Source: PXRE01 sp964435625 (lineage in GTDB: Archaea > Halobacteriota > Halobacteria > Halobacteriales > PXRE01). Taken from it: a stretch of DNA of 6,186 nucleotides. Where the stretch lies: contig CAYTAG010000209.1 of NCBI GenBank assembly GCA_964435625.1, positions 1-6,186 of the forward strand, read 5' to 3'. Both the position numbers and the translations under genes were made by a program. Position 1 is the first letter of the stretch. Each line of letters begins with the position of its first letter. Below are positions 1-5,464 of this stretch, piece after piece. The notes under the pieces were generated by a model. That model did not search any database. It was not told the origin of the DNA and saw only the letters and a program-made list of their open reading frames with translations.

Positions 1-13
1 CCGCGAGCACCTC

Positions 14-20
14 CTTTTAG
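14..20 (+). promoter_or_regulatory. TATA-like box for the aminotransferase gene
   Basis: The sequence CTTTTAG is the only AT-rich stretch before the start codon and is centred about 28 nt upstream of the ATG at 45. That spacing puts transcription initiation at or next to the start codon, which fits a leaderless haloarchaeal mRNA. No Shine-Dalgarno sequence is visible between box and ATG. The call rests on position and composition only. Confidence 0.5.
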
Positions 21-44
21 GACCGTTCCGGTCCACGAGCGGGT

Positions 45-1130
45 ATGGACGACGAACGCGAGGACCTCCTGATGACCCCCGGGCCGACGGCCGTCCCGCC
101 GGACGTGCGGGCGGCGATGGCACGACCGACCCCGAACCCGGACGTCGAGGCCGGGTTCGCCGAGTTCTACCGGTCGCTGCTGGAGAAGGTGGCGACCCTG
201 TACGGCACCGACGACGAGGTGCTGGTCCTGGGCGGCGAGGGCATCCTGGGCCTGGAGGCCAGCGTCGCCTCGCTGCTCGAATCGGGCGAGGAGGTGTTGT
301 GCCTGGCCAACGGCGTCTACGGTGCGGGGTTCGCGGACTTCGTGGAGATGCACGGCGGCGACCCGACCGTCCACGAGGCGGACGCCCAGCGAGGGTTCGA
401 CGTCGAGGCCGTGAAATCCCGCGTCGAGGACGGCGACTTCACCGCGGCGACGATGGTCCACTGCGAGACGCCGACGGGGCTGCTCAACGACCTCGACCCT
501 GTTCTGGAGGTCCTGCAGGACGCGGGCGTCCTGACGGTGGTCGACGCCGTCTCCTCGCTCGGCGGAACGGCCGTCCCCGTCGAGGGAATCGACGTCTGCC
601 TGGGCGCTTCCCAGAAGTGTCTGAGTTCGCCGCCCGGTCTGACGACCGTCTCCGTGAGCGACGCGGCCTGGGAGAAGGTCGAGGCGACCGACCAGGATAC
701 CTTCTACACGAGCCTCGAACCCTGGCACGACCCGGACCTCTCGGACGGCCCCGCGTTGCTTCCGTACACCCACCTCACGTCGAACCTCCACGCGCTGGAG
801 GCGTCGCTGGACCGCCTGCTGGAAGAGGGCCTGGAGGACGTCTTCGAGCGCCACGAACGGGCGGCCGGACGGTGCCGCGAGCGCGGGCGGGAGTTGGGGC
901 TGGAGCTGTTCCCCGACGAGGAGTTCGCCTCACCGACCGTGACGGCGTTCGAGGTCGACGGGAGTGCCCAGCAGTTGCAACAGCGGCTCGAATCGGACCA
1001 CGGCGTCGTGCTGGCGACTAGCCTGGGCGAGTACGCCGACGACCTGCTGCGGGTCGGGCACATGGGGTACAACGCGGAGGTGGGGAAAGTCGAGCGGACG
1101 ATGGAGGCGGTGGCCGAAGTGCTGGACTGA
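45..1130 (+). CDS. Class V PLP-dependent aminotransferase (alanine-glyoxylate / serine-pyruvate aminotransferase family)
   Basis: This is a cytosolic fold-type I, class V aminotransferase of 361 residues, the usual full length for the alanine-glyoxylate/serine-pyruvate family. Visible landmarks are the N-terminal TPGPT (11-15), the ETPTG segment (141-145), Asp167 in VVDAVSSLGG (predicted partner of the PLP pyridine nitrogen), the Schiff-base Lys191 in GASQKCLSSPPGL, and Arg336 in LRVGHMG near the C-terminus, which normally binds the substrate carboxylate. The phosphate-loop motif reads GGEG (63-66) rather than the classical GSGT, as in a known subgroup of this family. The reaction is transfer of an amino group from a small amino acid to a 2-oxoacid such as glyoxylate or pyruvate. 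The actual substrate cannot be told from sequence, and no pathway partner is adjacent. The ATG at 45 is supported by the TATA-like box 28 nt upstream. The next gene starts 48 nt downstream with its own promoter-like box. Confidence 0.93.
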   Translation: MDDEREDLLMTPGPTAVPPDVRAAMARPTPNPDVEAGFAEFYRSLLEKVATLYGTDDEVLVLGGEGILGLEASVASLLESGEEVLCLANGVYGAGFADFVEMHGGDPTVHEADAQRGFDVEAVKSRVEDGDFTAATMVHCETPTGLLNDLDPVLEVLQDAGVLTVVDAVSSLGGTAVPVEGIDVCLGASQKCLSSPPGLTTVSVSDAAWEKVEATDQDTFYTSLEPWHDPDLSDGPALLPYTHLTSNLHALEASLDRLLEEGLEDVFERHERAAGRCRERGRELGLELFPDEEFASPTVTAFEVDGSAQQLQQRLESDHGVVLATSLGEYADDLLRVGHMGYNAEVGKVERTMEAVAEVLD

Positions 1131-1147
1131 TTCGCGGGGACGGAACG

Positions 1148-1153
1148 CTTACG
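1148..1153 (+). promoter_or_regulatory. TATA-like box for the M50 protease gene
   Basis: The hexamer CTTACG is centred about 28 nt before the ATG at 1179, in the 48-nt gap after the aminotransferase stop codon. The spacing matches a leaderless start. The box is weak (mixed GC), so read-through transcription from the aminotransferase gene is also possible. Confidence 0.35.
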
Positions 1154-1178
1154 TCGCGCCCGGCGGACAGGAGACGCT

Positions 1179-2111
1179 ATGGATCGGGGGATCGACGGGT
1201 TCCGCGACCGGTTCGAGTCCGCCGAGCGCCGCCTCAACGACTCCCTCCCCGGCCCGCTCAAAATTGGCGCGGGCGTGCTGTACCTCCACACCGCCCGCGG
1301 CAGCGACCGCCTCGATGCTCTCGCAGACCGCCCGCTGTGGGACCGCTGGCACGACCTCGCCATCGCGCTCCTGCTCGCCGTCCAGGCCGCGGCCCTCGCA
1401 CTGGTCACCGTCGGCGCCGTCATCGCGCTCGGCCAGGAACGGGCGACCGCGCTGAACGAACCGGCCAACACCGTTGCCATCCCCGGACTCAACGAGTTTA
1501 TGCCCCTCGCAGCGGCGGCGTACGTCGTGGCCGCACTGGTCGCCGCCACCGTGGTCCACGAGGGGGGCCACGCAATCGCCTGCCGACGTGCGGGCATTCC
1601 TATCCAGGAGTGGGGCATCGCGCTGTTGTTCGGCGTCGTCCCGCTGGCGGCCTACGTCCTGCCGGCCGACGAACTCGACGGCACCCAGCGGCGGACGCGC
1701 CTGCGCGTGTTCGCCGCCGGCGTGGCGAACGACCTGGTGCTGGCCGCCGTCGCGTTCGCCGTGCTGCTGGCGCCGGTCACCGCGACGCCGACGGATGCCT
1801 ACCTGACCTACTTCGGGTGGGCGCTGACCGGCGGCGCCCCGCCGACGCCGGCCGCGGTGGCCGCGCTCGGCCCCGTGACGAACCTGGCGTTCTGGACCGC
1901 GCTGTTGAGCGCGAACTTCGGCCTGCTGAACGCATTGCCGATCTCGGTGCTGGACGGTGGCCGCGTCCTCTCGCTGTCGCTGGACGCGCTCGCGGAGCGC
2001 GTCGGCGTCCCGCTGTCCGGCCGGGCCAGGCGCGCAGTGGTGAATGGGGCAGGCACGTTCGCCGTCGTGGCCGTCGTCCTCGCGGTGTTCGGGCCGTTGC
2101 TGTCGCTGTGA
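1179..2111 (+). CDS. M50 family (site-2-protease-like) membrane metalloprotease
   Basis: This 310-residue integral membrane protein carries both signatures of the M50 intramembrane protease family. The zinc-binding HExxH motif is HEGGH (His127, Glu128, His131) at the end of a hydrophobic helix (about 106-134). The third zinc ligand is Asp259 in the N-x-x-P...LDGG motif (Asn251, Pro254, L258-D259-G260-G261). An AAGVAND segment in the middle corresponds to the family's small-residue/GPxxN helix. A hydrophilic N-terminal part of about 58 residues precedes roughly six hydrophobic segments (about 59-84, 106-134, 144-160, 170-190, 225-255 and 285-310). All catalytic residues are present, so activity inside the membrane is expected. 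Family members cleave membrane-bound regulators or signal remnants, but the substrate here is unknown. No PDZ or CBS domain is seen. It is convergent with the bactofilin-like gene, 154 bp away. The ATG at 1179 is supported by a TATA-like box. Confidence 0.92.
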   Translation: MDRGIDGFRDRFESAERRLNDSLPGPLKIGAGVLYLHTARGSDRLDALADRPLWDRWHDLAIALLLAVQAAALALVTVGAVIALGQERATALNEPANTVAIPGLNEFMPLAAAAYVVAALVAATVVHEGGHAIACRRAGIPIQEWGIALLFGVVPLAAYVLPADELDGTQRRTRLRVFAAGVANDLVLAAVAFAVLLAPVTATPTDAYLTYFGWALTGGAPPTPAAVAALGPVTNLAFWTALLSANFGLLNALPISVLDGGRVLSLSLDALAERVGVPLSGRARRAVVNGAGTFAVVAVVLAVFGPLLSL

Positions 2112-2228
2112 CCGTCGGATCGTCCCCACTGCGAGTTCGTCGCCCACGATGGCACCTCCCGGACGGAGTTAGAGGGGCAAGAAAGTCCCGACCTGCGTCG
2201 CCTGCGCCGACGACCTGCGGTGGACGGC

Positions 2229-2277
2229 CTCACCCGGTCAATCTCACCCGGTCAATCTCACCCGGTCAATCACCCGG
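2229..2277. repeat. Three perfect 14-bp tandem repeats plus a partial copy at a convergent gene junction
   Basis: The unit CTCACCCGGTCAAT occurs three times without mismatch (2229-2242, 2243-2256, 2257-2270). It is followed by a partial copy CACCCGG (2271-2277) that lacks the first two bases. The array lies at the 3' end of the bactofilin-like gene. Read on the minus strand, the copy met first supplies the gene's TGA stop (2268-2266), and the other two copies lie in its 3' untranslated region. Because the stop is in the copy met first, gain or loss of copies behind it would not change the protein. The array may act on 3'-end formation between the two convergent genes, or it may simply be a slippage product. 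Confidence 0.85.
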
Positions 2278-3339
2278 CGTTTCCTCCGGCGGGGCCGCCG
2301 CGGGGGCCGCGCTGGTTCGACGGCGGTGGGCGTACAGTCCACGAACCAGCGCGCCGAGCCCGAGCAAGGCGATCACGGAATTGATCAACCCGCCGACAAT
2401 CGGCACCTGCACGATGATCGCGCCCACCACCAGTCCGACCACCAGCGCGGCCCACCGGTTGTCCACGCCGACGAGCGACAGCAGCCACGCGCCGACGGCG
2501 AATCGGCCGTAAACCAGGCCGATCCAGGCCACGAGGACGAGCGCGAACGCCCCGACGATGGTGAAGGGGACGCCGACGACGGTGATCGCCAGTGCGATCA
2601 GCAGGACGACGCTCCCGACGACGACCCCGAGCCCGATCAACCCGGTCCTGACCGGGTCGGTGGCGACCCGCTCGGCGACGCCACTGGAGAACCGCGGGAA
2701 CAAAAAGAGCAAGACCGCACCCGCAAGCAGGTTGATCGCGAACGCGTAGACGGCGAACACCAACGCCGCCAGCGGCTGGACGTCGGACGCGATATCGACG
2801 ACGAGCGTCGAATCCTGCGTGACCTCCCCCTGGACGGCGTCGACGTTGCCCTCCAGCGTTCCGTCGTACGTGAGCGAGCCGGCAATCGACGCCGCCTCGC
2901 CGAGCCGGATCGTCTCCGCGCCGACCGTCGCATCACCCTCTATCGTCCCGGCGACGAAGACGTTGCCCGCGGCGACGTCGAAGTTGCCGCCGACCGTCGC
3001 CCCCTCGTCGACGCGGACGTTGCCGGCGCCCGCGGAGACGTCCCCGTCGACCGTACCGCCGATCCGGACGTTCCCGGCCGCGGCGCCGAGGTCCCCTTCG
3101 ACGGTCCCGCCCTCCGCGACGTGGACGTTCCCGGCCAGGGCCGACACGTCGCCGGTGACGGTCCCCCGGATGATCACCGTCCCGGCGACGGCGTTCACCT
3201 CCGATACCGTCTCTCCCTCCTCGACGACGACCGTGCCGCCGCCGCCGGTCTGGGCAGCCACCGTCGCTGGCACCAGGCTCACGACGAGCACCGCGGCGAC
3301 GACCGCGACGACTACGGGACGACGCGGAAACGGATTCAT
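2266..3339 (-). CDS. Exported bactofilin-like (polymer-forming) beta-helix protein with C-terminal membrane domain
   Basis: The 357-residue product has three parts. Residues 1-29 form a signal peptide: NPFPRRP, a Val/Ala-rich core, then a likely cleavage site after VAA29. Residues 36-177 are Gly/Val-rich repeats ending in motifs such as GNVHV, GNVRI and GNVFV, with lengths 18, 17, 19, 17, 19, 17, 18 and 17. Each probably forms one turn of a right-handed beta-helix, as in bactofilins. Residues 189-335 hold four or five hydrophobic segments, followed by an Arg-rich, then Ala/Pro/Glu-rich tail ending at 357. With a cleaved signal the repeat domain would face outside the cell, so a role in the envelope or as a surface scaffold is inferred. 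Classical bactofilins are cytoplasmic polymers. The ATG at 3339 is chosen over a start 71 codons upstream because a strong TATA-like box lies 26-33 nt before it and the signal peptide begins there. The function is not otherwise known. Confidence 0.82.
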   Translation of the reverse strand: MNPFPRRPVVVAVVAAVLVVSLVPATVAAQTGGGGTVVVEEGETVSEVNAVAGTVIIRGTVTGDVSALAGNVHVAEGGTVEGDLGAAAGNVRIGGTVDGDVSAGAGNVRVDEGATVGGNFDVAAGNVFVAGTIEGDATVGAETIRLGEAASIAGSLTYDGTLEGNVDAVQGEVTQDSTLVVDIASDVQPLAALVFAVYAFAINLLAGAVLLFLFPRFSSGVAERVATDPVRTGLIGLGVVVGSVVLLIALAITVVGVPFTIVGAFALVLVAWIGLVYGRFAVGAWLLSLVGVDNRWAALVVGLVVGAIIVQVPIVGGLINSVIALLGLGALVRGLYAHRRRTSAAPAAAPPEETPGD

Positions 3340-3364
3340 GAACACCGCAAGTACGACGCCGACG

Positions 3365-3372
3365 AAAATAAA
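3365..3372 (-). promoter_or_regulatory. TATA-like box for the bactofilin-like gene
   Basis: On the minus strand this reads TTTATTTT, centred about 29 nt upstream of the ATG at 3339. It is the most AT-rich spot in the window and is extended upstream by three AAAC units on the plus strand (3370-3381). The spacing implies a leaderless transcript. It rules out translation from any upstream in-frame ATG, because such a start would lie ahead of the promoter. Confidence 0.65.
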
Positions 3373-3638
3373 CAAACAAACGTTAATGATGCCGGGTGAT
3401 GCCCAGATAGTTAGCCTTCCCCCGTTTTCGGATCCCCTCGTCGGCGTTCCGATGGCGCGTTCACCATCCAACGTTCGCGGCTCGCATCGGGACCACGGCA
3501 CGCTCCGCGAGCGAAACGGCAGCGCTCCCGCGAGTGAAGGGGGCGGACACACGACTTTCGGCGTCGTCGACGGAAGCTGCTACCCGAAGTGGGACTCGCC
3601 AGGGTACACGATTTCCTTGGGGAGCCCCTTCTCGTCCC

Positions 3639-3653
3639 GTAACGTCCCGTTAC
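3639..3653 (-). terminator. Small hairpin just behind the aldo/keto reductase stop
   Basis: Perfect 6-bp arms GTAACG and CGTTAC enclose a 3-nt loop, and the hairpin begins 7 nt after the reductase TGA. Archaeal termination mainly needs a U-rich tract, and none follows here. A transcript-end stabiliser or chance palindrome is therefore as likely as a true terminator. Confidence 0.2.
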
Positions 3654-3659
3654 ACCATC

Positions 3660-4493
3660 TCAGATCGGGACCCGCCGCATCAGCGCCGGCAGGCGGTTCT
3701 TCAGGCGGGTTCCGAGGCCGCCCTCCAGGTCGTGAATCCGGGCCATCTCCTCGTCGGTCAGCGAGAAATCGAAGACGTCGAGGTTCGCTTCTACGTGCTC
3801 GCGGCTGGAGGCCTTCGGGATTGCGACGACGCCCTCCTGCTGGAGTAGCCAGCGGAGCGCGACCTGCGCGGCGCTTTTGTCGTACCGCCGACCCATCCGC
3901 GCGAGCACGTCGTCGTCGAGGACGGCGCCCCTGGCCAGCGGGCTGTACGCGGTTAGCGCGACGCTCTGCTCGGCACAGAACTCCCGGAGCGCCGACTGGT
4001 CCTTGTAGGGGTGGTAGAGCACCTGGTCGGCCACGATAGGTGCGTCGACGGCGTCCATCGCCTCCCGGAGTTGCGAGCGGGTGAAGTTGCTGACCCCGAG
4101 GTGCTCGACGAGGTCCTCCTCGCGCAGTTCGGCCATCGCCCCGAGCGTCTCCGCGACCGGCACGCGCGGGTGGGGCCAATGGATCAACAGCAGGTCGACG
4201 TAGTCGACGCCGAGTCGGTCGAGGCTCTCGTGGACCGACTCTATGACGTCTCCCCGCCGGAGGTTCGAGCGCGACACCTTCGTCGTCAGGAAGAGGTCCT
4301 CACGGTCGACGTCCGCGGCCGCGATGCCCTCGCCGACCTCGGCCTCGTTGCCGTACATCTGGGCGGTGTCGACGTGACGGTAGCCCAGTTCCAGGGCCGT
4401 CCGGACGGACTCGGTGCAGTTCCGGCCGGTGTTCTGCCAGGTCCCCAGGCCGAGTTTCGGGATGCAGGCGCCGCCCGCTTCGACGTACTCCAT
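3660..4493 (-). CDS. Aldo/keto reductase
   Basis: A complete 277-residue NAD(P)H-dependent oxidoreductase of the aldo/keto reductase superfamily, a single-domain TIM barrel of normal length acting in the cytosol. The full catalytic tetrad is visible: Asp42 and Tyr47 in HVDTAQMYGNE, Lys72 in LTTKV, and His105 in LLLIHWP. Other family marks are GLGTW near the N-terminus, GVSNF, the QVLYHPY strand (Q-x-x-Y/H-P), TAYSPLARG, and VVAIPKASS, where the basic residue contacts the cofactor 2'-phosphate in NADPH-using members. It reduces an aldehyde or ketone to an alcohol; the specific substrate cannot be deduced, though 2,5-diketogluconate-reductase-like enzymes are the closest type by motif. The ATG at 4493 is preferred over one 8 codons upstream because the TATA-like box then sits 29 nt ahead of it. 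The neighbours do not suggest a pathway. Confidence 0.94.
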   Translation of the reverse strand: MEYVEAGGACIPKLGLGTWQNTGRNCTESVRTALELGYRHVDTAQMYGNEAEVGEGIAAADVDREDLFLTTKVSRSNLRRGDVIESVHESLDRLGVDYVDLLLIHWPHPRVPVAETLGAMAELREEDLVEHLGVSNFTRSQLREAMDAVDAPIVADQVLYHPYKDQSALREFCAEQSVALTAYSPLARGAVLDDDVLARMGRRYDKSAAQVALRWLLQQEGVVAIPKASSREHVEANLDVFDFSLTDEEMARIHDLEGGLGTRLKNRLPALMRRVPI

Positions 4494-4518
4494 GGGAGAG
4501 GGTCGTCCGGGGTGCACA

Positions 4519-4525
4519 GAAAAGC
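4519..4525 (-). promoter_or_regulatory. TATA-like box for the aldo/keto reductase gene
   Basis: On the minus strand this reads GCTTTTC, centred about 29 nt upstream of the ATG at 4493, in the gap after the small 68-residue gene. It supports independent, leaderless transcription of the reductase. It would be only a few bases from the alternative upstream ATG at 4517, which argues against that start. Confidence 0.45.
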
Positions 4526-4564
4526 CACGGCCGTCGGCTAACCGTCCGGTACTACGAAGGCCGA

Positions 4565-4771
4565 TTACTCGTCGGCAAGTGCGTCGTAGATGTCCCGGTG
4601 TTCCTCCCGGTCCCTGTTGGCGACGCCGTGGACGATCTCCGTTCTGGCTCGCTCCATGAACTCTTCCGGAGGTTCCTCTCCGTGTTCTTCGACGTATCGG
4701 TCCCGGATAGTGTTCAGAAGAGTCTCCATGACGTTCGCACGAGGCCGGTCTTCGCCCTCGTCTACAGCCAT
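4565..4771 (-). CDS. Small acidic hypothetical protein behind the Doc-like gene (candidate antitoxin)
   Basis: I do not recognise this 68-residue protein. It is highly charged and probably all helical: an acidic N-terminus (MAVDEGEDRPRANVME), then ETLLNTIRDRYVEEHGEEPP and a second helix beginning PPEEFMERARTEIVHG, with a charged tail ending in ALADE. No signal peptide, membrane segment or cysteine is present. It starts 30 nt after the stop of the Doc-like gene and has no convincing TATA box at the right spacing, so it is probably translated from the same mRNA. Its size, charge and tight linkage make it a candidate partner (antitoxin) for the Doc-like protein. It shows neither a clear Phd-like DNA-binding start nor a Fic-inhibitory (S/T)xxxE(G/N) helix, and the order toxin-then-partner is reversed from classical phd-doc. 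It could instead be an unrelated small gene. Confidence 0.65.
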   Translation of the reverse strand: MAVDEGEDRPRANVMETLLNTIRDRYVEEHGEEPPEEFMERARTEIVHGVANRDREEHRDIYDALADE

Positions 4772-4801
4772 TCGTTGTATTGTCCTGAGTACGTCGTCGG
4801 G

Positions 4802-5413
4802 TTAATCGTTGTGGTCATCAGGATCGAGAACAGTACCGTCGCTCCCGGCCTCTAGGTCAAACTCCGCAGGCTCGATTTCCAATTCTTCGAAGAGGGAATC
4901 GACAATTGCCATGATTCCAATCGTCCACATCGTTGCAGGAGCGAGTTCCTCGGTCTGTTCAGCCAGGTAGTCCGTCGCGACGTCCCGGTCGATGATGTCT
5001 TCTCTCACCGCGAGGAGTTTCAGCACTGCTCGAAGGTCCTGCCCGTATTCCAGTTCGTAACCGTTGAGAACGTAGAAGAGGTTCGTGGTATTCAGCGCAG
5101 TTCGCTTGTTTCCGTCTACGAACCAGTGGTTCGAAGCGAGGAGTCGCATGAGCGCGAACGCTTTTTCGTGTACCGTTTCCGGCTTCTCCCCGAACATCCC
5201 ATGTTGGACGTAGTCGACGGCGAACTGGATCCGATCCCGATCCTCGATACCAGGTTCCCCGTCAGGGTCCTCGGCGATGATAGCGTCGTGAATTTCGACG
5301 ATGTCTTCGACTGTGGGATACCAGAACTCGTCATCCCCGTCGCCGACACCGAATTCCACATCTTCTACGCCATCCAAGAGATCACTGGCTACATCGTCGG
5401 GATCGTCCGTCAT
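4802..5413 (-). CDS. Doc-type Fic/Doc family protein (death-on-curing-like toxin)
   Basis: The 203-residue product contains the Fic/Doc core at about residues 33-120 with the active-site motif HWFVDGNKRTAL (His96 to Leu107). Lys103 occupies the place that is Gly in AMP-transferring Fic enzymes, which marks the Doc branch. Phage P1 Doc is known to phosphorylate elongation factor EF-Tu and stop translation. Whether this protein does so is inference. Residues PTVEDIVEIHDAI and YVQHGMFGEKPETVHEKA match the helices that precede the motif in Doc proteins. The protein is longer than P1 Doc (126 residues): about 30 very acidic N-terminal residues and a C-terminal extension of about 80 residues (DLRAVLKLLAVRED onward, ending DPDDHND) of unknown role. 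It begins 51 nt after the mutS stop with its own TATA-like box and is followed after 30 nt by a small acidic gene. Lower GC than its neighbours suggests acquisition by transfer. Confidence 0.85.
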   Translation of the reverse strand: MTDDPDDVASDLLDGVEDVEFGVGDGDDEFWYPTVEDIVEIHDAIIAEDPDGEPGIEDRDRIQFAVDYVQHGMFGEKPETVHEKAFALMRLLASNHWFVDGNKRTALNTTNLFYVLNGYELEYGQDLRAVLKLLAVREDIIDRDVATDYLAEQTEELAPATMWTIGIMAIVDSLFEELEIEPAEFDLEAGSDGTVLDPDDHND

Positions 5414-5435
5414 CGTTCATCCCCTGTCGCCCCAC

Positions 5436-5442
5436 GATATTC
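5436..5442 (-). promoter_or_regulatory. TATA-like box for the Doc-like gene
   Basis: On the minus strand this reads GAATATC, centred about 26 nt upstream of the ATG at 5413 and inside the 51-nt gap after mutS. It suggests that the Doc-like gene and the small gene behind it have a promoter separate from mutS. A purine stretch GGGGATGA near the ATG could serve as a weak ribosome site if the message is not leaderless. No operator-like palindrome was seen. Confidence 0.45.
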
Positions 5443-5464
5443 AACGCCACTACAGGCACCACGT

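Larger units (their letters stand above)
3340..3659. other. 320-bp intergenic stretch with a promoter and a possible coding remnant
   Basis: The stretch lies between the start of the bactofilin-like gene and the stop of the aldo/keto reductase. Near 3365-3381 it holds the AT-rich promoter of the bactofilin-like gene. Next to the reductase stop it holds a small inverted repeat (3639-3653). Minus-strand positions 3633-3583 encode a run ending DEKGLPKEIVYPGESHFG before a TAG stop at 3582-3580. It has G or C in the third position of 16 of 18 codons but no plausible start codon of its own. The plus strand of this stretch shows only an open frame that runs on antisense through the reductase, so no gene is called there. 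No tRNA, rRNA or CRISPR repeat was recognised. Confidence 0.5.

Noticed and set aside
704..2147. Long open frames on the minus strand opposite the aminotransferase and M50 genes (704-1618 and 1149-2147)
   Set aside because: Their translations are rich in Arg, Ser, Gln and Gly without motifs, as expected for the antisense of GC-rich coding DNA. The plus strand holds clear conserved genes.
2229..2277. CRISPR array
   Set aside because: The 14-bp units are directly adjacent with no spacers and are too short; no cas gene is near.
3340..3552. 71-codon N-terminal extension of the bactofilin-like protein (start at 3552)
   Set aside because: It would be translated across the TATA-like box at 3365-3372 and would place a signal peptide in mid-protein. 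The start at 3339 fits both promoter spacing and signal-peptide position.
2326..4039. Plus-strand open frames opposite the bactofilin-like gene and the reductase
   Set aside because: Asp/Arg/Pro/Thr-rich low-complexity translations that mirror the repeats on the other strand; no family motif and no promoter at a suitable spacing.
4802..5413. AMP-transferring Fic enzyme with a built-in inhibitory helix
   Set aside because: The motif has Lys103 where AMPylating Fic enzymes have Gly, and no (S/T)xxxE(G/N) inhibitory motif was found in this protein or in the 68-residue neighbour.
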